A DNA stretch of 64,000 bases from an uncultured Pelagibacteraceae bacterium. GTDB lineage: Bacteria; Pseudomonadota; Alphaproteobacteria; Pelagibacterales; Pelagibacteraceae. The notes below the pieces were generated by a model. It did not search any database. It was given only the letters and a program-made list of their open reading frames with translations, and was not told the DNA's origin. Both the position numbers and the translations under genes were made by a program. The stretch lies in the NCBI GenBank assembly GCA_902520695.1, contig CABYOT010000004.1, positions 33,863 to 97,862 of the forward strand, written 5' to 3'. Below are positions 19,066-32,092 of this stretch, in pieces (position 1 is the stretch's first letter; each line of letters starts with the position of its first letter).

Positions 19066-21470
19066 AATTTACAATAGGTTGGTTAAAAGAACATCTCGAC
19101 ACAAAAATACAAGATAATGGATTAATTGAAAAATTAACAGATATTGGTCTTGAAGTTGAAAGATTTGAAAATTTAAATTCTGATTTAGACAATTTTAAAG
19201 TAGCAAAAATAATTAATGCTGAACAACACCCAAATGCAGATAGACTTCGAGTATGTGATGTTGATATTGGCCAGGAAAATAATGTTAAAGTAGTATGTGG
19301 AGCACCAAATGCTAAAAAAGATCTTTTAACTGTATACGCAGTTCCAGGTTCAATAATTCCAAAAAATAATATGAAACTTACAATCAGTAAGATTAGAGGA
19401 ATTACTTCCTATGGAATGCTATGCTCTGAATCTGAATTAAATTTGTCAGATGAAAGTGAAGGAATAATAGAACTAAAAACAACTCAGTACTCTGATAAAA
19501 TAGGCGAAAATTTTTTTAAAAACAAAAACGAGAAAGTTGTAGATTTATCAATTACACCTAATCGTCCTGATTGCTTGGGGGTAAGAGGTGTAGCTAGAGA
19601 TCTTGCAGCTGCTGGAGCCGGTAAATTAAAAAATATTTCTAACAAAAATATTAAAAAAAATGGATCTCAAAAAATTAAAGTTTCAATTAAAAAAGAGGAA
19701 AATCAAGGCTGTACGGTATTCGGTAGTTGCTTAATCACAGGTGTTACAAATAAAGAAAGTCCAAAATGGCTGAAAGAAAAAATTATTTCACTAGGCCAAA
19801 AACCAATTTCAGCAATTGTTGATATTACAAATTATGTAATGTTTGACTTAAATAGACCACTTCATGCATATGATGCAGATAAAATTGACAAAGAAATTAT
19901 AGTAAGAAATTCAAAAAAGGGTGAAACTTTTGAAGCCCTTGATAACAAACATTATAAATTAGGAGATGATATGTGTGTTATTTCTGATAAATCTGGAGTT
20001 TTAGGCTTAGGAGGAGTAATTGGAGGTACACGTTCTGGAACTGAAATTAATACTAAAAATATTTTATTAGAGTCTGCGTATTTTATTCCTAGATCAATTA
20101 GAAAAACTTCAAAAATATTAAATATTGATACTGATGCAAAATTCAGATTTGAAAGAGGGATTGATCCTCAATCCATCGAATTAGGTTTGTCAAAAGCTTC
20201 TGAATTAATATCTCAGATTTGTGGGGGCAAAATTAGTAATTTTGATATTCAAAAAACTGATAAGTACGACAAAAACAAAATTAAATTTAACTTCTCTTTA
20301 TTTGAAAAAATAACTGGTTTTAAAATTAAAGATAATGAAATTATTAAAATTTTAACTGATCTAGGATTTGAGGTTTCTAGGAAGAAATTAGAATTAGATT
20401 TAAAAATACCTACTTGGAGACCTGATATAACTCAACCAATTGATATAGTTGAGGAAATAGTAAGAATAAAAGGATATAATAACATAGAAACTTTAGAGCC
20501 TGAAAAAACTAAAATAAAAGATACTTTAAACAAACAACAAAAACTCTTTCACTTTCTACAACGATCTGTAGCATCAAAAGGCTATTTTGAGACTGTAACT
20601 TGGTCATTTACAGACTCGAAAATAAACAATCTTTTTAAAGAAAATCTAAAAGAAATTAAAATAGTAAATCCAATAAGTTCAGACTTAGATGTTTTACGAA
20701 ATTCGATTTTCACAAATTTGACTTTTTATTTGAAGAAAAATTTAGATAGAGGATTTAAAGATATTTCGCTCTTTGAAATTGGACCAATTTTTAAGGATAG
20801 TAAGCCCGGTGAGCAATTGACAGTAATCGGAGCAATAAAATCAGGAAAAGTATCAAGATTAAATTGGAACGAAAAAGAAAGACCAGTTGATGTCTTTGAT
20901 GTAAAAAAGGATGTTATACAGACATTAGTCGAAGCTGGATATGATAGGAAAAGTTTCTTTATCAGAGATAAATCTCCCTCATATTATCACCCAGGCAAAG
21001 CTGGCTCTGTATATCTTGATAAGGATGATATTGAGCCTGTTGCTTATTTTGGAGACATACATCCAAACATTGTTAAAAAACTTGATATAAAAACTGAAAG
21101 TCTAGTAGGTTTTGAGATTTATCTGGATAATTTAAAAGAAAATAAAATTAAACTCAAAGATCAAAAACCTAATTTCGAGTACTCTGACTATCAAAAATCA
21201 GAACGAGACTTTGCCTTTATTGTAGATAAAAATTTTAAAGCACAGGATTTGATTGAAATTATATCATCAATTGATCAAAATTTAATAAGGTCAATTAAAA
21301 TCTTTGATATTTATGAAGGTGAAAATATTCCGGACGATAAAAAGTCAATAGCTATAAACGTTATAATTCAATCATCTGAAAAAACTCTAGAGGAGAGTGA
21401 TCTTGAAAAAATTAATAAATTAATTATTTCAACTGTTGAAACTAAGTCTGGGGCAAAAATTAGATCTTAA
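19062..21470 (+). CDS. pheT: Phenylalanyl-tRNA synthetase beta subunit
   Basis: Partner of PheS, with an N-terminal OB-fold tRNA-binding domain ([20 protein letters not shown], 46-65), a B3/B4 editing region, B5 ([19 protein letters not shown] [13 protein letters not shown]) and a C-terminal ferredoxin-like anticodon-binding domain starting near [18 protein letters not shown]. It has 802 residues, the usual length. The gene overlaps pheS by four bases, and lepA begins right after its stop. Confidence 0.96.
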   Translation: MKFTIGWLKEHLDTKIQDNGLIEKLTDIGLEVERFENLNSDLDNFKVAKIINAEQHPNADRLRVCDVDIGQENNVKVVCGAPNAKKDLLTVYAVPGSIIPKNNMKLTISKIRGITSYGMLCSESELNLSDESEGIIELKTTQYSDKIGENFFKNKNEKVVDLSITPNRPDCLGVRGVARDLAAAGAGKLKNISNKNIKKNGSQKIKVSIKKEENQGCTVFGSCLITGVTNKESPKWLKEKIISLGQKPISAIVDITNYVMFDLNRPLHAYDADKIDKEIIVRNSKKGETFEALDNKHYKLGDDMCVISDKSGVLGLGGVIGGTRSGTEINTKNILLESAYFIPRSIRKTSKILNIDTDAKFRFERGIDPQSIELGLSKASELISQICGGKISNFDIQKTDKYDKNKIKFNFSLFEKITGFKIKDNEIIKILTDLGFEVSRKKLELDLKIPTWRPDITQPIDIVEEIVRIKGYNNIETLEPEKTKIKDTLNKQQKLFHFLQRSVASKGYFETVTWSFTDSKINNLFKENLKEIKIVNPISSDLDVLRNSIFTNLTFYLKKNLDRGFKDISLFEIGPIFKDSKPGEQLTVIGAIKSGKVSRLNWNEKERPVDVFDVKKDVIQTLVEAGYDRKSFFIRDKSPSYYHPGKAGSVYLDKDDIEPVAYFGDIHPNIVKKLDIKTESLVGFEIYLDNLKENKIKLKDQKPNFEYSDYQKSERDFAFIVDKNFKAQDLIEIISSIDQNLIRSIKIFDIYEGENIPDDKKSIAINVIIQSSEKTLEESDLEKINKLIISTVETKSGAKIRS

Positions 21471-23282
21471 ATGTCTACAGAAATTGATAACATAAGAAAT
21501 TTTGCAATCATTGCCCATATCGATCACGGCAAGTCAACCATTGCTGATAGAATTATACATAGATGTGGTGGTTTGACAGATAGAGAAATGAAGTCACAGG
21601 TTTTAGACTCAATGGATATTGAAAGAGAGAGAGGAATAACAATAAAAGCTCAAACAGTAAAATTAAATTATAAATCCAAAGAGGGAAAAAATTATATTTT
21701 AAATATTATAGATACCCCAGGCCATGTTGATTTTAGTTACGAAGTTAGTAGATCTTTATATGCTTGCGAGGGTTCGATATTAATTGTAGATAGTACTCAA
21801 GGTGTAGAGGCTCAAACTTTAGCAAATGTTTATCAAGCACTAGATATAAATCATGAAATAATTCCAGTTTTAAATAAAATTGATTTACCAGCTTCTGACA
21901 TAGATAGAACAAATAAACAAATAGAAGATGTGATAGGTATAGATACTGCCAATGCTGTACCTTGTTCTGGTAAAACAGGTGAAGGGATTGATGAAATTTT
22001 GGAACAAATTATTCAAACTTTACCAGGACCAAAAGGTGAAAAAGATAAAAAACTTAAGTGTTTATTAGTAGATAGTTGGTATGACACATACTTAGGAGTA
22101 GTGATTTTAGTAAGAGTAATTGATGGGAAAATTAAAAATAATATGAAAATTAAAATGATGTCTACTAATCAAGAGTATTTTGTTGAAAAAGTTGGAGTAT
22201 TTACACCTAAACCAAAAGATATAGACGAACTAAACTCAGGGGAAATTGGATTTATAACAACTGGAATAAAAGTTTTATCAGAAACAAGAGTTGGAGATAC
22301 TATTTGTGATGCTGCTAAGCCATTATCAGAGTCATTACCTGGTTTTAAGCCAAGTAAACCAGTAGTTTTTTGTGGATTATTTCCTGTTGATAGCTCTGAG
22401 TATCAAAAATTAAAAGATGGGTTAGCTAAACTAAAATTAAATGATTCTAGTTTTTCTTTTGAGCCCGAGTCCTCTTCAGCTTTAGGGTTGGGTTTTAGAT
22501 GTGGTTTTTTAGGTTTGTTACATTTAGAAATTGTTACCGAGAGATTAGAAAGGGAATTTGATATTAACTTATTAACTACAACCCCAGGTGTAGTATATAA
22601 GATTCATATGAACAATGGAGAGATAAAAGATTTACAAAATCCATCAAGTTTACCAGATCCAACTTTGATAAAATTTATTGAAGAACCATGGATTAAAGCA
22701 ACTATTATTACACCAGATCAGTACTTAGGACCTATAATAAAAATATGTCAGGATAAAAGAGGGGTTCAAACAAACTTGAGTTACTCAGGAAACAGAGCTG
22801 TTGTTAATTATGAATTACCTTTAAATGAAGTAGTATTTGATTTTAATGATAGATTAAAATCTATGACAAGTGGATATGCAAGTTTTGATTATGAAATAAT
22901 TGGTCATAGAGAAGGGGATCTTGTTAAGATGGGTATTCTTGTAAATACAGAGCCAGTAGATGCTTTAGCTATGATGATACATAAAGATTTTGCTCAAAAA
23001 ACTGGTAGAGAGGTTTGTGAAAAATTAAAAGACCTAATTCCAAGGCATAATTTTATGATACCAGTTCAAGCGGCAATAGGCGGAAAGATTATTGCAAGAG
23101 AAACAATTAAAGGTTTTAAAAAGGATGTTTTAACAAAAATTCATGGTGGTGGAGCTACAGACAGAAAAAGAAAATTACTTGAAAAACAAAAAAAAGGTAA
23201 AGCAAGGGCAAAACAATTTGGAAAAGTTGAGATCCCACAAGAGGCATTTATAGGTGTGCTTAAGATATCTAAAGAGAAATAA
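21471..23282 (+). CDS. lepA: Elongation factor 4 (LepA)
   Basis: Ribosome-binding GTPase of 603 residues. G1 is AHIDHGKST (15-23), G3 [10 protein letters not shown]4 NKID. The unique LepA C-terminal domain ends in the lysine-rich [20 protein letters not shown]. It starts at ATG directly behind the pheT TAA. Two bases after its own stop the tRNA-Ser gene begins, so the tRNA may be cut from the lepA transcript. Confidence 0.96.
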   Translation: MSTEIDNIRNFAIIAHIDHGKSTIADRIIHRCGGLTDREMKSQVLDSMDIERERGITIKAQTVKLNYKSKEGKNYILNIIDTPGHVDFSYEVSRSLYACEGSILIVDSTQGVEAQTLANVYQALDINHEIIPVLNKIDLPASDIDRTNKQIEDVIGIDTANAVPCSGKTGEGIDEILEQIIQTLPGPKGEKDKKLKCLLVDSWYDTYLGVVILVRVIDGKIKNNMKIKMMSTNQEYFVEKVGVFTPKPKDIDELNSGEIGFITTGIKVLSETRVGDTICDAAKPLSESLPGFKPSKPVVFCGLFPVDSSEYQKLKDGLAKLKLNDSSFSFEPESSSALGLGFRCGFLGLLHLEIVTERLEREFDINLLTTTPGVVYKIHMNNGEIKDLQNPSSLPDPTLIKFIEEPWIKATIITPDQYLGPIIKICQDKRGVQTNLSYSGNRAVVNYELPLNEVVFDFNDRLKSMTSGYASFDYEIIGHREGDLVKMGILVNTEPVDALAMMIHKDFAQKTGREVCEKLKDLIPRHNFMIPVQAAIGGKIIARETIKGFKKDVLTKIHGGGATDRKRKLLEKQKKGKARAKQFGKVEIPQEAFIGVLKISKEK

Positions 23283-23284
23283 AT

Positions 23285-23374
23285 GGAGAGGTGGCCGAGA
23301 GGTTGAAGGCGCACGCTTGGAAAGCGTGTATAGGGGAAACTCTATCATGGGTTCGAATCCCATTCTCTCCGCCA
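23285..23374 (+). tRNA. tRNA-Ser (GGA)
   Basis: Cloverleaf with acceptor GGAGAGG / TCTCTCC, discriminator G at 23371 and an encoded CCA (23372-23374). The anticodon stem CACGC/GCGTG closes the loop TTGGAAA, anticodon GGA. The long variable arm typical of class-II tRNA-Ser follows, and the T-loop is GGTTCGAATCC. It begins two bases after the lepA stop codon. Confidence 0.96.
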
Positions 23375-23404
23375 TAAATTTTCAACCAAAAATGGCTTTT
23401 ATTC

Positions 23405-23434
23405 AAAAAATTCTAATAATAGAAAATTTTTTTA
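23405..23434 (+). terminator. Possible intrinsic terminator after tRNA-Ser
   Basis: An A-rich arm (23405-23415) can pair with a T-rich arm (23420-23432) around a four-base loop, with a two-base bulge, ending in a run of seven T. The stem is almost all A-T, so stability is low. The rest of the 171-base gap before gyrB (23375-23545) shows no gene. Confidence 0.3.
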
Positions 23435-23539
23435 AAAAATCTGATATTATCGTTGATGTTGCTTACTAATTTAAGCTTAAAGTTATAAGAGATTTTATTA
23501 AAAATTTCAAAAATGGTATAAAAGACTAATTCCTTATAA

Positions 23540-25603
<2,064 letters not shown>

Positions 25604-25606
25604 TTA

Positions 25607-26884
25607 ATGGAGTTAAGTAGCAATTCCAAATCATCGCACTTAAATAAAATTACATATGTCAATTTAAGGTGGATAGGTGTAATAGGACAATTTATTACTA
25701 TAAATGCTGTTGCATTCTTATTTAAATTTGAATTCAATTTTTTACTAGCAAATATTATAGTTTTCTTAGGTGCTTTAAGTAACATATTCCTATTTTATTT
25801 TTTTAAAAAAAATCAGCTTCAAGAAAAAATATCTTTAACCTTTCTTACCCTTGATATTATACAATTAAGTTTTTTGCTTTATTTAACAGGTGGTACCATA
25901 AATCCATTCTCAATATTCTTAATAATACCAAGTATATTTGCCTCAAATAGCTTAAGCATTAAAACAAACATTTTACTAATAATTTTGACAATATCTTCTA
26001 TTATTCTTCTTACTTTCTATCATCAAGAATTACCTTCACCATTAAATGAATATATTTTTAGTAATTACTATTATTATTCAGTACCTTTAGCCTTAATTAT
26101 TGCACTTATTTTCCTAAGTTTTTTTGCTTTAACGTTTGGAAATGAGTCAAAAGTCAGAAAAGATGCATTAGATAAAATTCAAGAAGTTATTTCTAAAGAG
26201 AACGAATTAGTTTCATTGGGTGGACAAGCTGCAGCGGCTGCTCATTCTTTAGGTACACCGCTTTCTACAATTAAAATTATTTCTCAAGATTTGTATGACA
26301 ATTTTAAAAATAATAAAGAATTAAAAAAAGATGTTGAATTACTTTTAAGCCAAGTTGATAGATGCAATGTAATATTAAAAAAATTGTCTTTAAATCCTGT
26401 AGTTGAAGATGACTTTATAGACAAGGATATCACTCTGCATAACTATGTGAAAGAAATTGTGAATTCTTTTGAAGAAATATCAGATAAAAAATTTATTATA
26501 AATACTGAGCAGAATTATAATTCATTCGAAATTTCAAAATTAATTGAAGTTATTTACGGCATAAGAAATTTTATTGGAAATGCAAATAAGTTTGCAAAAA
26601 AAAATATTTATATTTCAATAACGAGTGACAGCGAAAACTCTTCGATATCGGTCGAAGATGATGGTTCAGGATTTCCCAAAGACATATTAACCAAAATTGG
26701 GGATCCTTATATAAAATCATTGCAATCTAAAAATAAATCAAGAGCAGGATTGGGTTTGGGAATATTTATTGGTAAAACTTTGTTAGAAAAAAATAAGGCA
26801 AAACTCTTAATTAGGAATTCAGAGACCAGAGGTGGTGCAGAAATTAAAATAGAGTGGTCTAATAAAGATTTAATTAGTCTTTAG
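25607..26884 (+). CDS. regB: RegB/PrrB-type redox sensor histidine kinase
   Basis: Membrane sensor kinase of 425 residues. About six hydrophobic segments lie in residues 20-178. The quinone-site motif GGTINPF (95-101) matches the GGxxNPF signature of RegB. The H-box is [15 protein letters not shown] with phospho-acceptor His213, and Cys253 (DRCNVIL) is at the place of the redox-active cysteine of RegB. N and G boxes follow (NANKFA, DDGSGFP, GLGLGIF). By family knowledge it would phosphorylate the regulator RegA, but no response regulator is adjacent. It follows gyrB by three bases and overlaps the stop of cobT on the other strand by four. Confidence 0.85.
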   Translation: MELSSNSKSSHLNKITYVNLRWIGVIGQFITINAVAFLFKFEFNFLLANIIVFLGALSNIFLFYFFKKNQLQEKISLTFLTLDIIQLSFLLYLTGGTINPFSIFLIIPSIFASNSLSIKTNILLIILTISSIILLTFYHQELPSPLNEYIFSNYYYYSVPLALIIALIFLSFFALTFGNESKVRKDALDKIQEVISKENELVSLGGQAAAAAHSLGTPLSTIKIISQDLYDNFKNNKELKKDVELLLSQVDRCNVILKKLSLNPVVEDDFIDKDITLHNYVKEIVNSFEEISDKKFIINTEQNYNSFEISKLIEVIYGIRNFIGNANKFAKKNIYISITSDSENSSISVEDDGSGFPKDILTKIGDPYIKSLQSKNKSRAGLGLGIFIGKTLLEKNKAKLLIRNSETRGGAEIKIEWSNKDLISL

Positions 26885-28671
26885 TGAAGTTTTTTATTTT
26901 CAAATAGTCCACTTAATTGATCTATCATTACATCCCCAAGCTCTTGTACATCAGAAATTTTGATTGCTTTTTTATAATATCGAGATACATCGTGACCAAT
27001 TCCTATAGCTAATATTTCTACTTCACTTTTATTTTCAATAAATTTTACAATTTTTTTTAAATTTTTTTCTAAAAAATCTCCTGAATTAACTGACAATGTT
27101 GAGTCGTCTACTGGTGCTCCATCTGAAATAACCATAAGGATTTTTCTTTCCTCTTTTCTTTTTTTTAATCTATTAAATGCCCATGTTATAGCTTCGCCAT
27201 CAATGTTTTCTTTTAGCAAACCCTCTTTAAGCATCAATCCCAAATTCTTTTTTGATTGTCTCCAATGAGAATCTGCTCCTTTGTAAATTATGTGTCTTAA
27301 ATCATTAAGTCTTCCAGGATTTTTCGTTTTACCTAATCTATTCCACTCCTGGCGACTTTTACCACCTTTCCAATTTTTCGTCGTAAAACCCAGTATTTCA
27401 ACTTTAACCGAGCATCTTTCTAAGGTTCTGGATAAAATATCTGCACATATTGCTGCAATTGTTATTGGTCTACCTCTCATTGATCCAGAGTTGTCAATTA
27501 AAAGTGTCACAATTGTATCTTTAAAGTCTAAATCCTTTTCCTTTTTAAATGATAAAGAATTATATGGATCAATGATAATTCTTGGTAATTTTGAACTATC
27601 TAACAATCCCTCTTCGAGATCAAATTCCCATGATCGGTTTTGTTTTGCCATCAATTGTCTTTGTAATTTATTTGCTAACTTTGTAATTAAATCTTGAAAA
27701 CTAGTAAGCTGTTGGTCTAGATTTTTTCTGAGTTTTTGAATTTCCTCAGCTGTATCTAGACTTTCTGCTTTTGCAATTTCATCAAATTCAGTAGTAAATA
27801 TTTTATATTCTTTATCACTCACACTTAAATTTTTTTTTTGTATAACATTTTCGGACTCGGCGTCTTCGTTATTTTCACTACCAAGCTGATCTTCAAGTCT
27901 AAACTCATTTACATTATCCTCGCTATCCATCCCTTGGCTTATATTTTCATCTTCACTTGCTTTACTAGAGTCATTATTATCTTTATCTTCATCATTAGAA
28001 TTATTTTGATCTTGTGTATCATCATTTTCTTCATTTTCTTTTTCAGTTGTGTCATCATTCTTAAATATATCCATACTTTCTAAAATTTCAGAAAATTTGG
28101 CATTATACACTTCTTGATTTTCTAGATTTTGATTTAAAAACTCAAAGTGTTGGTCAATTGACTTATTAAAATCTTTCTCCCAAAATTTAAGAATTTCTAT
28201 ATTTTCCGGATATAATTCGACATTGAAAAATTTATTTGTCATATAAATTTCAAAAGCATCAACAATATTTGTATCTTCTTTTTTTGTTATTTTTTCCTGT
28301 TTAAGATGTCGAAGTCTACTTTTATAATTTTCTTTAAAATTCTTGGAAATTCCTTTTAGCATCTCTGCACCAAGTAATTCATATCTTACCTTTTCTGCAA
28401 GTTGGTAGAGAGTTCTGCACGAGGGATTTTGTGGATTATTTTTATCTAATAATTTTCTGTTTGAAAATCTTCTTTTTAACGCCTCAGAATCTGTTTCAGC
28501 CCTTAGTTTTATAAATTGATTTTTATCATTAATATTGTCAATTTCTCCAATATTGTAAATTGTTTCATCATTTTTTCTATTTTTAACAATTTTATAGTCA
28601 TCAGAAATCACTTTATATGTTGATTGAAGGGCTTGTTTGAATTTTTCTTTAATACTATCTTCTTTGTTCAT
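26881..28671 (-). CDS. cobT: CobT-like VWA-domain protein
   Basis: About 596 residues, the length of CobT, the VWA subunit of aerobic cobaltochelatase. An N-terminal helical part is followed by a strongly acidic Asp/Asn/Glu-rich linker (about 202-276) and a C-terminal VWA domain with the MIDAS motif DNSGS (Asp394, Ser396, Ser398 counting from an upstream TTG) and [11 protein letters not shown] start at ATG 28671, which overlaps the CobS stop by one base (TGATG), rather than the adjacent TTG 28674. It pairs with the CobS-like ATPase in a MoxR/VWA-type machine. No CobN or cobalamin gene is in the window, so a cobalt-chelation role is doubtful. Confidence 0.85.
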   Translation of the reverse strand: MNKEDSIKEKFKQALQSTYKVISDDYKIVKNRKNDETIYNIGEIDNINDKNQFIKLRAETDSEALKRRFSNRKLLDKNNPQNPSCRTLYQLAEKVRYELLGAEMLKGISKNFKENYKSRLRHLKQEKITKKEDTNIVDAFEIYMTNKFFNVELYPENIEILKFWEKDFNKSIDQHFEFLNQNLENQEVYNAKFSEILESMDIFKNDDTTEKENEENDDTQDQNNSNDEDKDNNDSSKASEDENISQGMDSEDNVNEFRLEDQLGSENNEDAESENVIQKKNLSVSDKEYKIFTTEFDEIAKAESLDTAEEIQKLRKNLDQQLTSFQDLITKLANKLQRQLMAKQNRSWEFDLEEGLLDSSKLPRIIIDPYNSLSFKKEKDLDFKDTIVTLLIDNSGSMRGRPITIAAICADILSRTLERCSVKVEILGFTTKNWKGGKSRQEWNRLGKTKNPGRLNDLRHIIYKGADSHWRQSKKNLGLMLKEGLLKENIDGEAITWAFNRLKKRKEERKILMVISDGAPVDDSTLSVNSGDFLEKNLKKIVKFIENKSEVEILAIGIGHDVSRYYKKAIKISDVQELGDVMIDQLSGLFENKKLH

Positions 28672-29645
28672 CAAATTTGAATATTGATCATTGACTCCGG
28701 TAGTTCATCTCCAAAACATCTTTGATAATATTCAGCAATAGTATTTTTCTCAGCATCATCACATTTGTTTAAAAATGTCACTCTAAATGCATATCCAATA
28801 TCTTTAAAAATTTCAGAATTTTCTGCCCAATGTAAAACTGTTCTGGGACTCATTACTGTAGATATATCTCCTGCCATAAAACCTTTTCTTGTAAGTGAAG
28901 CTACTTTTATCATATTTGAAACTTGTTCTTTACCTTTAGGATTATTTAAATTTTTGTTCTTACTTAATATAATTTCCATTTCTTTATCTAAACTAAGATA
29001 GTTTAATGTAGATACAATATTCCATCTATCCATTTGTCCCTGATTAATTTGTTGAGTTCCATGATATAATCCGGTTGTATCACCTAGTCCCACAGTATTT
29101 GTTGTTGCAAAAAGCCTAAAAAATTTATTTTGTTTAATAACTTTATTTTTATCTAATAAGGTAAAACTACCTTCAGACTCGAGTACTCTCTGAATAACGA
29201 ACATTACATCTGGTCTTCCAGCGTCATATTCATCAAAAACTAAGGCTACAGGATTTTGAATTGACCAAGGTAGTATTCCTTCTTTAAATTCAGTTACCTG
29301 TTTACCATCTTTGATTACGATTGAATCTTTACCTATTAAGTCAATCCTACTAACATGACTATCGAGATTAATTCTTATACAAGGCCAGTTTAGCCTTGCA
29401 GCAATTTGTTCGATGTGAGTTGATTTTCCAGTTCCATGGTATCCTTGAATTAAAACTCTTTTGTTAAAAGAAAATCCTGACAAAATAGCTAATGTAGTAT
29501 CTTTATCGAACTTATAAGTTTTATCGATTTCTGGGACATACTCACTTGATTTTGAAAATGCATCAACTTCCATGTCACTTTCAATACCAAAAGTTTGCTT
29601 AATAGATAACTTAATGTCAGGGGTATGGTTAATATTTGGTGTCAA
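28671..29645 (-). CDS. cobS: CobS-like AAA+ ATPase
   Basis: MoxR-type AAA+ ATPase of 324 residues with Walker [10 protein letters not shown] (68-76), Walker [11 protein letters not shown] (134-143) and sensor 1 LFATTNTVG. The long blocks [13 protein letters not shown] and [17 protein letters not shown] are typical of alphaproteobacterial CobS. The best start is TTG 29645, because the next Met is well inside the conserved region. It overlaps the J-protein stop by 17 bases and touches cobT. It probably forms a ring that remodels a target together with CobT; the target is unknown here. Confidence 0.87.
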   Translation of the reverse strand: MTPNINHTPDIKLSIKQTFGIESDMEVDAFSKSSEYVPEIDKTYKFDKDTTLAILSGFSFNKRVLIQGYHGTGKSTHIEQIAARLNWPCIRINLDSHVSRIDLIGKDSIVIKDGKQVTEFKEGILPWSIQNPVALVFDEYDAGRPDVMFVIQRVLESEGSFTLLDKNKVIKQNKFFRLFATTNTVGLGDTTGLYHGTQQINQGQMDRWNIVSTLNYLSLDKEMEIILSKNKNLNNPKGKEQVSNMIKVASLTRKGFMAGDISTVMSPRTVLHWAENSEIFKDIGYAFRVTFLNKCDDAEKNTIAEYYQRCFGDELPESMINIQI

Positions 29646-30162
29646 TTTTATCCTTATATGTATTTTTTAATTGAGTGTAAGCTAAAGTTATAACTTTAAG
29701 CTTGTCTTCAAATTTTTTATTACCAGAATTCATATCAGGGTGAAATTTTTTGACAAGCTTTTTAAATTTTTCCTGAACTTTTTCCCATTTTAATCCAACG
29801 CTAATCCCTAATATATTAAAGGCTTTTAAATCATTGTTATTAAATTTAAATTTATTCATATTATTAAAATCATTATTAAATTTAAATTTATCCATCTCAT
29901 CTTTCAAAGCATTGCTCCAAAGAACTTTAAAAAAATTATCTGATGAGCTAAAACTTTGTGTTGGTTTGTGCCAAGTCATATCAGACCTTAAAAAATCAAC
30001 TATTTGTTGGTCGCTCATACCTGTAAAATAATTCCAACTTTTATTAAATTCTTTAACATGGTTTAAACATAGTAATCTATAATCTTTACTGTTATCCCTT
30101 TCTTTAGGTGCTTTAAAAAGACCTTCCTCTGTACAATTATTCCAATCACAAATATTTTTCAT
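29629..30162 (-). CDS. J-domain protein upstream of cobS
   Basis: A 177-residue DnaJ-like co-chaperone. The C-terminal J domain (about 113-172) has the HPD tripeptide at 141-143. The N-terminal part carries Cys5, Cys10, Cys32 and His35, a possible zinc site, then WNYFTGMSDQQI, a block I recall from the J-proteins next to cobS in other alphaproteobacteria. A short internal repeat (KFKFNN, twice) lies in the linker at about 92-108. It should recruit and stimulate an Hsp70. It overlaps cobS and is head-to-head with bolA, 20 bases apart. Confidence 0.85.
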   Translation of the reverse strand: MKNICDWNNCTEEGLFKAPKERDNSKDYRLLCLNHVKEFNKSWNYFTGMSDQQIVDFLRSDMTWHKPTQSFSSSDNFFKVLWSNALKDEMDKFKFNNDFNNMNKFKFNNNDLKAFNILGISVGLKWEKVQEKFKKLVKKFHPDMNSGNKKFEDKLKVITLAYTQLKNTYKDKIDTKY

Positions 30163-30166
30163 GGTA

Positions 30167-30172
30167 TATAAT
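30167..30172 (+). promoter_or_regulatory. Candidate -10 box of bolA in the 20-base divergent gap
   Basis: A TATAAT lies ten bases before the bolA ATG, within the only 20 bases between the J-protein and bolA start codons. Any -35 for bolA would lie inside the J-protein gene. The implied transcript would be leaderless or nearly so. Confidence 0.35.
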
Positions 30173-30182
30173 ACTTTATAAA

Positions 30183-30443
30183 ATGAATATTAATCAACTA
30201 ATTGAAACTGTAGAAAAAAAAATTTTGTCGCAGGATTGTATTTCAAAAGTTTATATAGAGGACAAGTCTTTTCTTCACAAAAATCATAAATCTAATGAAA
30301 ATGGAAAATTTCATATTGTTCTTTCGATTAAGTCTGATGAGTTAAAGAATAAAAGTAAGTTATACTCAACAAGATTTATTTATAAAATTTTAGACAATGA
30401 ATTAAAAAATTATATTCATTCATTACAAATCAAATTACTTTAA
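30183..30443 (+). CDS. bolA: BolA-family protein
   Basis: An 86-residue BolA-like protein, with the conserved SHKSN-like stretch HKSNENGKFHIVLSIKS and a C-terminal helix with LDNELKNYIHSLQIKL. BolA proteins bind monothiol glutaredoxins and take part in iron-sulfur handling; a DNA-binding role is also described. A histidine ligand is present in GKFHIVL. It is a single-gene unit, divergent from the J-protein/cobS/cobT group, and its stop overlaps aroB by nine bases. Confidence 0.85.
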   Translation: MNINQLIETVEKKILSQDCISKVYIEDKSFLHKNHKSNENGKFHIVLSIKSDELKNKSKLYSTRFIYKILDNELKNYIHSLQIKLL

Positions 30444-31538
30444 ACTGCTAGAAATGTATTTTTTTAAATTTAAGGGACTGATCTGAAAGTCAACTATTAT
30501 CTTTCCGAAATCCTTTATTAAAATTAGGTTAATGTTATTTGAATTATTTTTCTTATCACTTCTCATATAATTAATAATTTTAGATACATGTTTTTTTTTA
30601 AACAATTTTTCAATTTTTGGTTCCATCTCAATTTTATTAATATGATTTAAGATAATATTAAATTTTTGTTTTGATAAAATTCTTTTTTTAAAACTGAATT
30701 CTACAGCATTTTTAATACCTAAAATTACAGCTTCTCCATGATTTAATTTTTTAGAAAAACCTAAAGTAGATTCATAAGAATGAGCAAAGGTATGGCCTAA
30801 ATTTAATACCTTTCTGTAGTTTTTCTCGTTCTCATCTTTTTCCACAACTTTTTTTTTTAAATTACAGCTTTTAATTATGGATCTTTCAATGAAAGGTGAC
30901 TTTAATTTTAAAATTTTTTTTAAATTTTTGTCTAAATAGAGAAAATTATTAAAATTATCAATAATACTACTTTTTAATATTTCAGCATATCCACAAATAA
31001 TTTCTCTTTCTGGTAAAGAAGCTAAAATATTCATATCAGAAATAACTAAATCAGGTTGATAAAAACTTCCAATTAAATTTTTTCCAAATTTATTATTTAC
31101 ACCTGTTTTGCCTCCTATTGATGAGTCCACTTGAGACAGTAAAGTTGAGGGAATATTTACAAATTTCATGCCTCTTTTAAATGTACTAGATGCGAATCCA
31201 ACTATATCTCCAATAATCCCTCCACCAAAAGAAATAACACAATCCTCTCTATTGAATCTATTTTCAAATAAAACTGTATGAATTTTTTCAATTGTTCGAT
31301 AATTTTTGTTTTTTTCTGATGCCGTTATTTCTATTTTAAAAATTTTATTTGTTTTTAACTTTTTGTATAAAAGTCTTTTAAATTTGTTAGGAATATTTTT
31401 GTCTACAACAATTAAACATTTATCAAATTTTAGACTATTAACTTTTAAAATTTTATCAATTTTACCTATTAAATCTCTTCCAATTATAATTGAGTAGTTC
31501 TTAGTGCTTGTTTTAATTGAAATTTTATTTGTATTCAT
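30435..31538 (-). CDS. aroB: 3-dehydroquinate synthase
   Basis: Second step of the shikimate pathway, converting DAHP to dehydroquinate with NAD+ and a metal. Motifs include GGGIIGDIVGFAS, the substrate loop SSIGGKTGVN and the metal-site region LNLGHTFAHS followed by NHGEAV. Length 367 is standard. The start overlaps the end of aroK by 14 bases, the usual aroK-aroB pairing. Confidence 0.95.
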   Translation of the reverse strand: MNTNKISIKTSTKNYSIIIGRDLIGKIDKILKVNSLKFDKCLIVVDKNIPNKFKRLLYKKLKTNKIFKIEITASEKNKNYRTIEKIHTVLFENRFNREDCVISFGGGIIGDIVGFASSTFKRGMKFVNIPSTLLSQVDSSIGGKTGVNNKFGKNLIGSFYQPDLVISDMNILASLPEREIICGYAEILKSSIIDNFNNFLYLDKNLKKILKLKSPFIERSIIKSCNLKKKVVEKDENEKNYRKVLNLGHTFAHSYESTLGFSKKLNHGEAVILGIKNAVEFSFKKRILSKQKFNIILNHINKIEMEPKIEKLFKKKHVSKIINYMRSDKKNNSNNINLILIKDFGKIIVDFQISPLNLKKYISSSLK

Positions 31539-32037
31539 AAATATCTAATATCTTATTTATAATTTCAGCTTTGTCTAATTTATCACAATTAATCCTGTGA
31601 CTCGACAAGCTATAGAATTTTGATCTTTCTTTGATTAAATTATTAATTTGACTCTTAGTAAGATTTATTGCCAATGGTCTTTTCTTGCTCTTATATATTC
31701 TTTTTATTATTGTTTCATTTTTCCAATCTAACCAAAAAGATAAACAATTTTTCTTACACATTTTCCTTATTGAGGAATTTATAAAACCTCCTCCACCTAA
31801 AGATATTACAGAATTTTCTGAACTAAGAAATTTTAAAGATATTTTTTCTTCAATCTTACGAAAATAATTCTCTCCAAATTTATTAAAAATTTCTGATATT
31901 TTAGAATCCTCAGTTTCTTCAATTTTTTGATCAATATCAATAAATGTTAAGTTTAATTTTTTTGATAGAATTTTGCCAATTGATGATTTTCCAGATCCCA
32001 TCATTCCAATTAATACAATATTTTTATTTGATTTCAT
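31525..32037 (-). CDS. aroK: Shikimate kinase
   Basis: Phosphorylates shikimate with ATP. P-loop GMMGSGKSSIGK (11-22), substrate residues in FIDIDQ and the glycine motif SLGGGGF near residues 78-84, and the lid region KKRPLA. It has 170 residues, the usual length. First gene of the aroK-aroB unit, divergent from the small membrane protein gene 55 bases away. Confidence 0.94.
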   Translation of the reverse strand: MKSNKNIVLIGMMGSGKSSIGKILSKKLNLTFIDIDQKIEETEDSKISEIFNKFGENYFRKIEEKISLKFLSSENSVISLGGGGFINSSIRKMCKKNCLSFWLDWKNETIIKRIYKSKKRPLAINLTKSQINNLIKERSKFYSLSSHRINCDKLDKAEIINKILDIYEYK

Positions 32038-32092
32038 GAGTTTCTATATTGAAAAAACACAAATATGTCTTATTTTGAAATTATTAAATTAT

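Noticed and set aside
23175..23469. Open frames on both strands across tRNA-Ser (23254-23469 + and 23175-23375 -)
   Set aside because: They read through the tRNA gene and the lepA end, with no family resemblance or ribosome-binding site; the tRNA explains the sequence.
27838..28083. Hydrophobic plus-strand open frame antisense to cobT
   Set aside because: It is the complement of the Asp/Asn/Glu-rich linker, which gives Ile/Val/Phe codons on the other strand; no start signal or homology.
26881..29645. Reading cobS-cobT as evidence for cobalamin synthesis
   Set aside because: The catalytic subunit CobN and every other cobalamin gene are missing from the window; the pair alone does not show the pathway.
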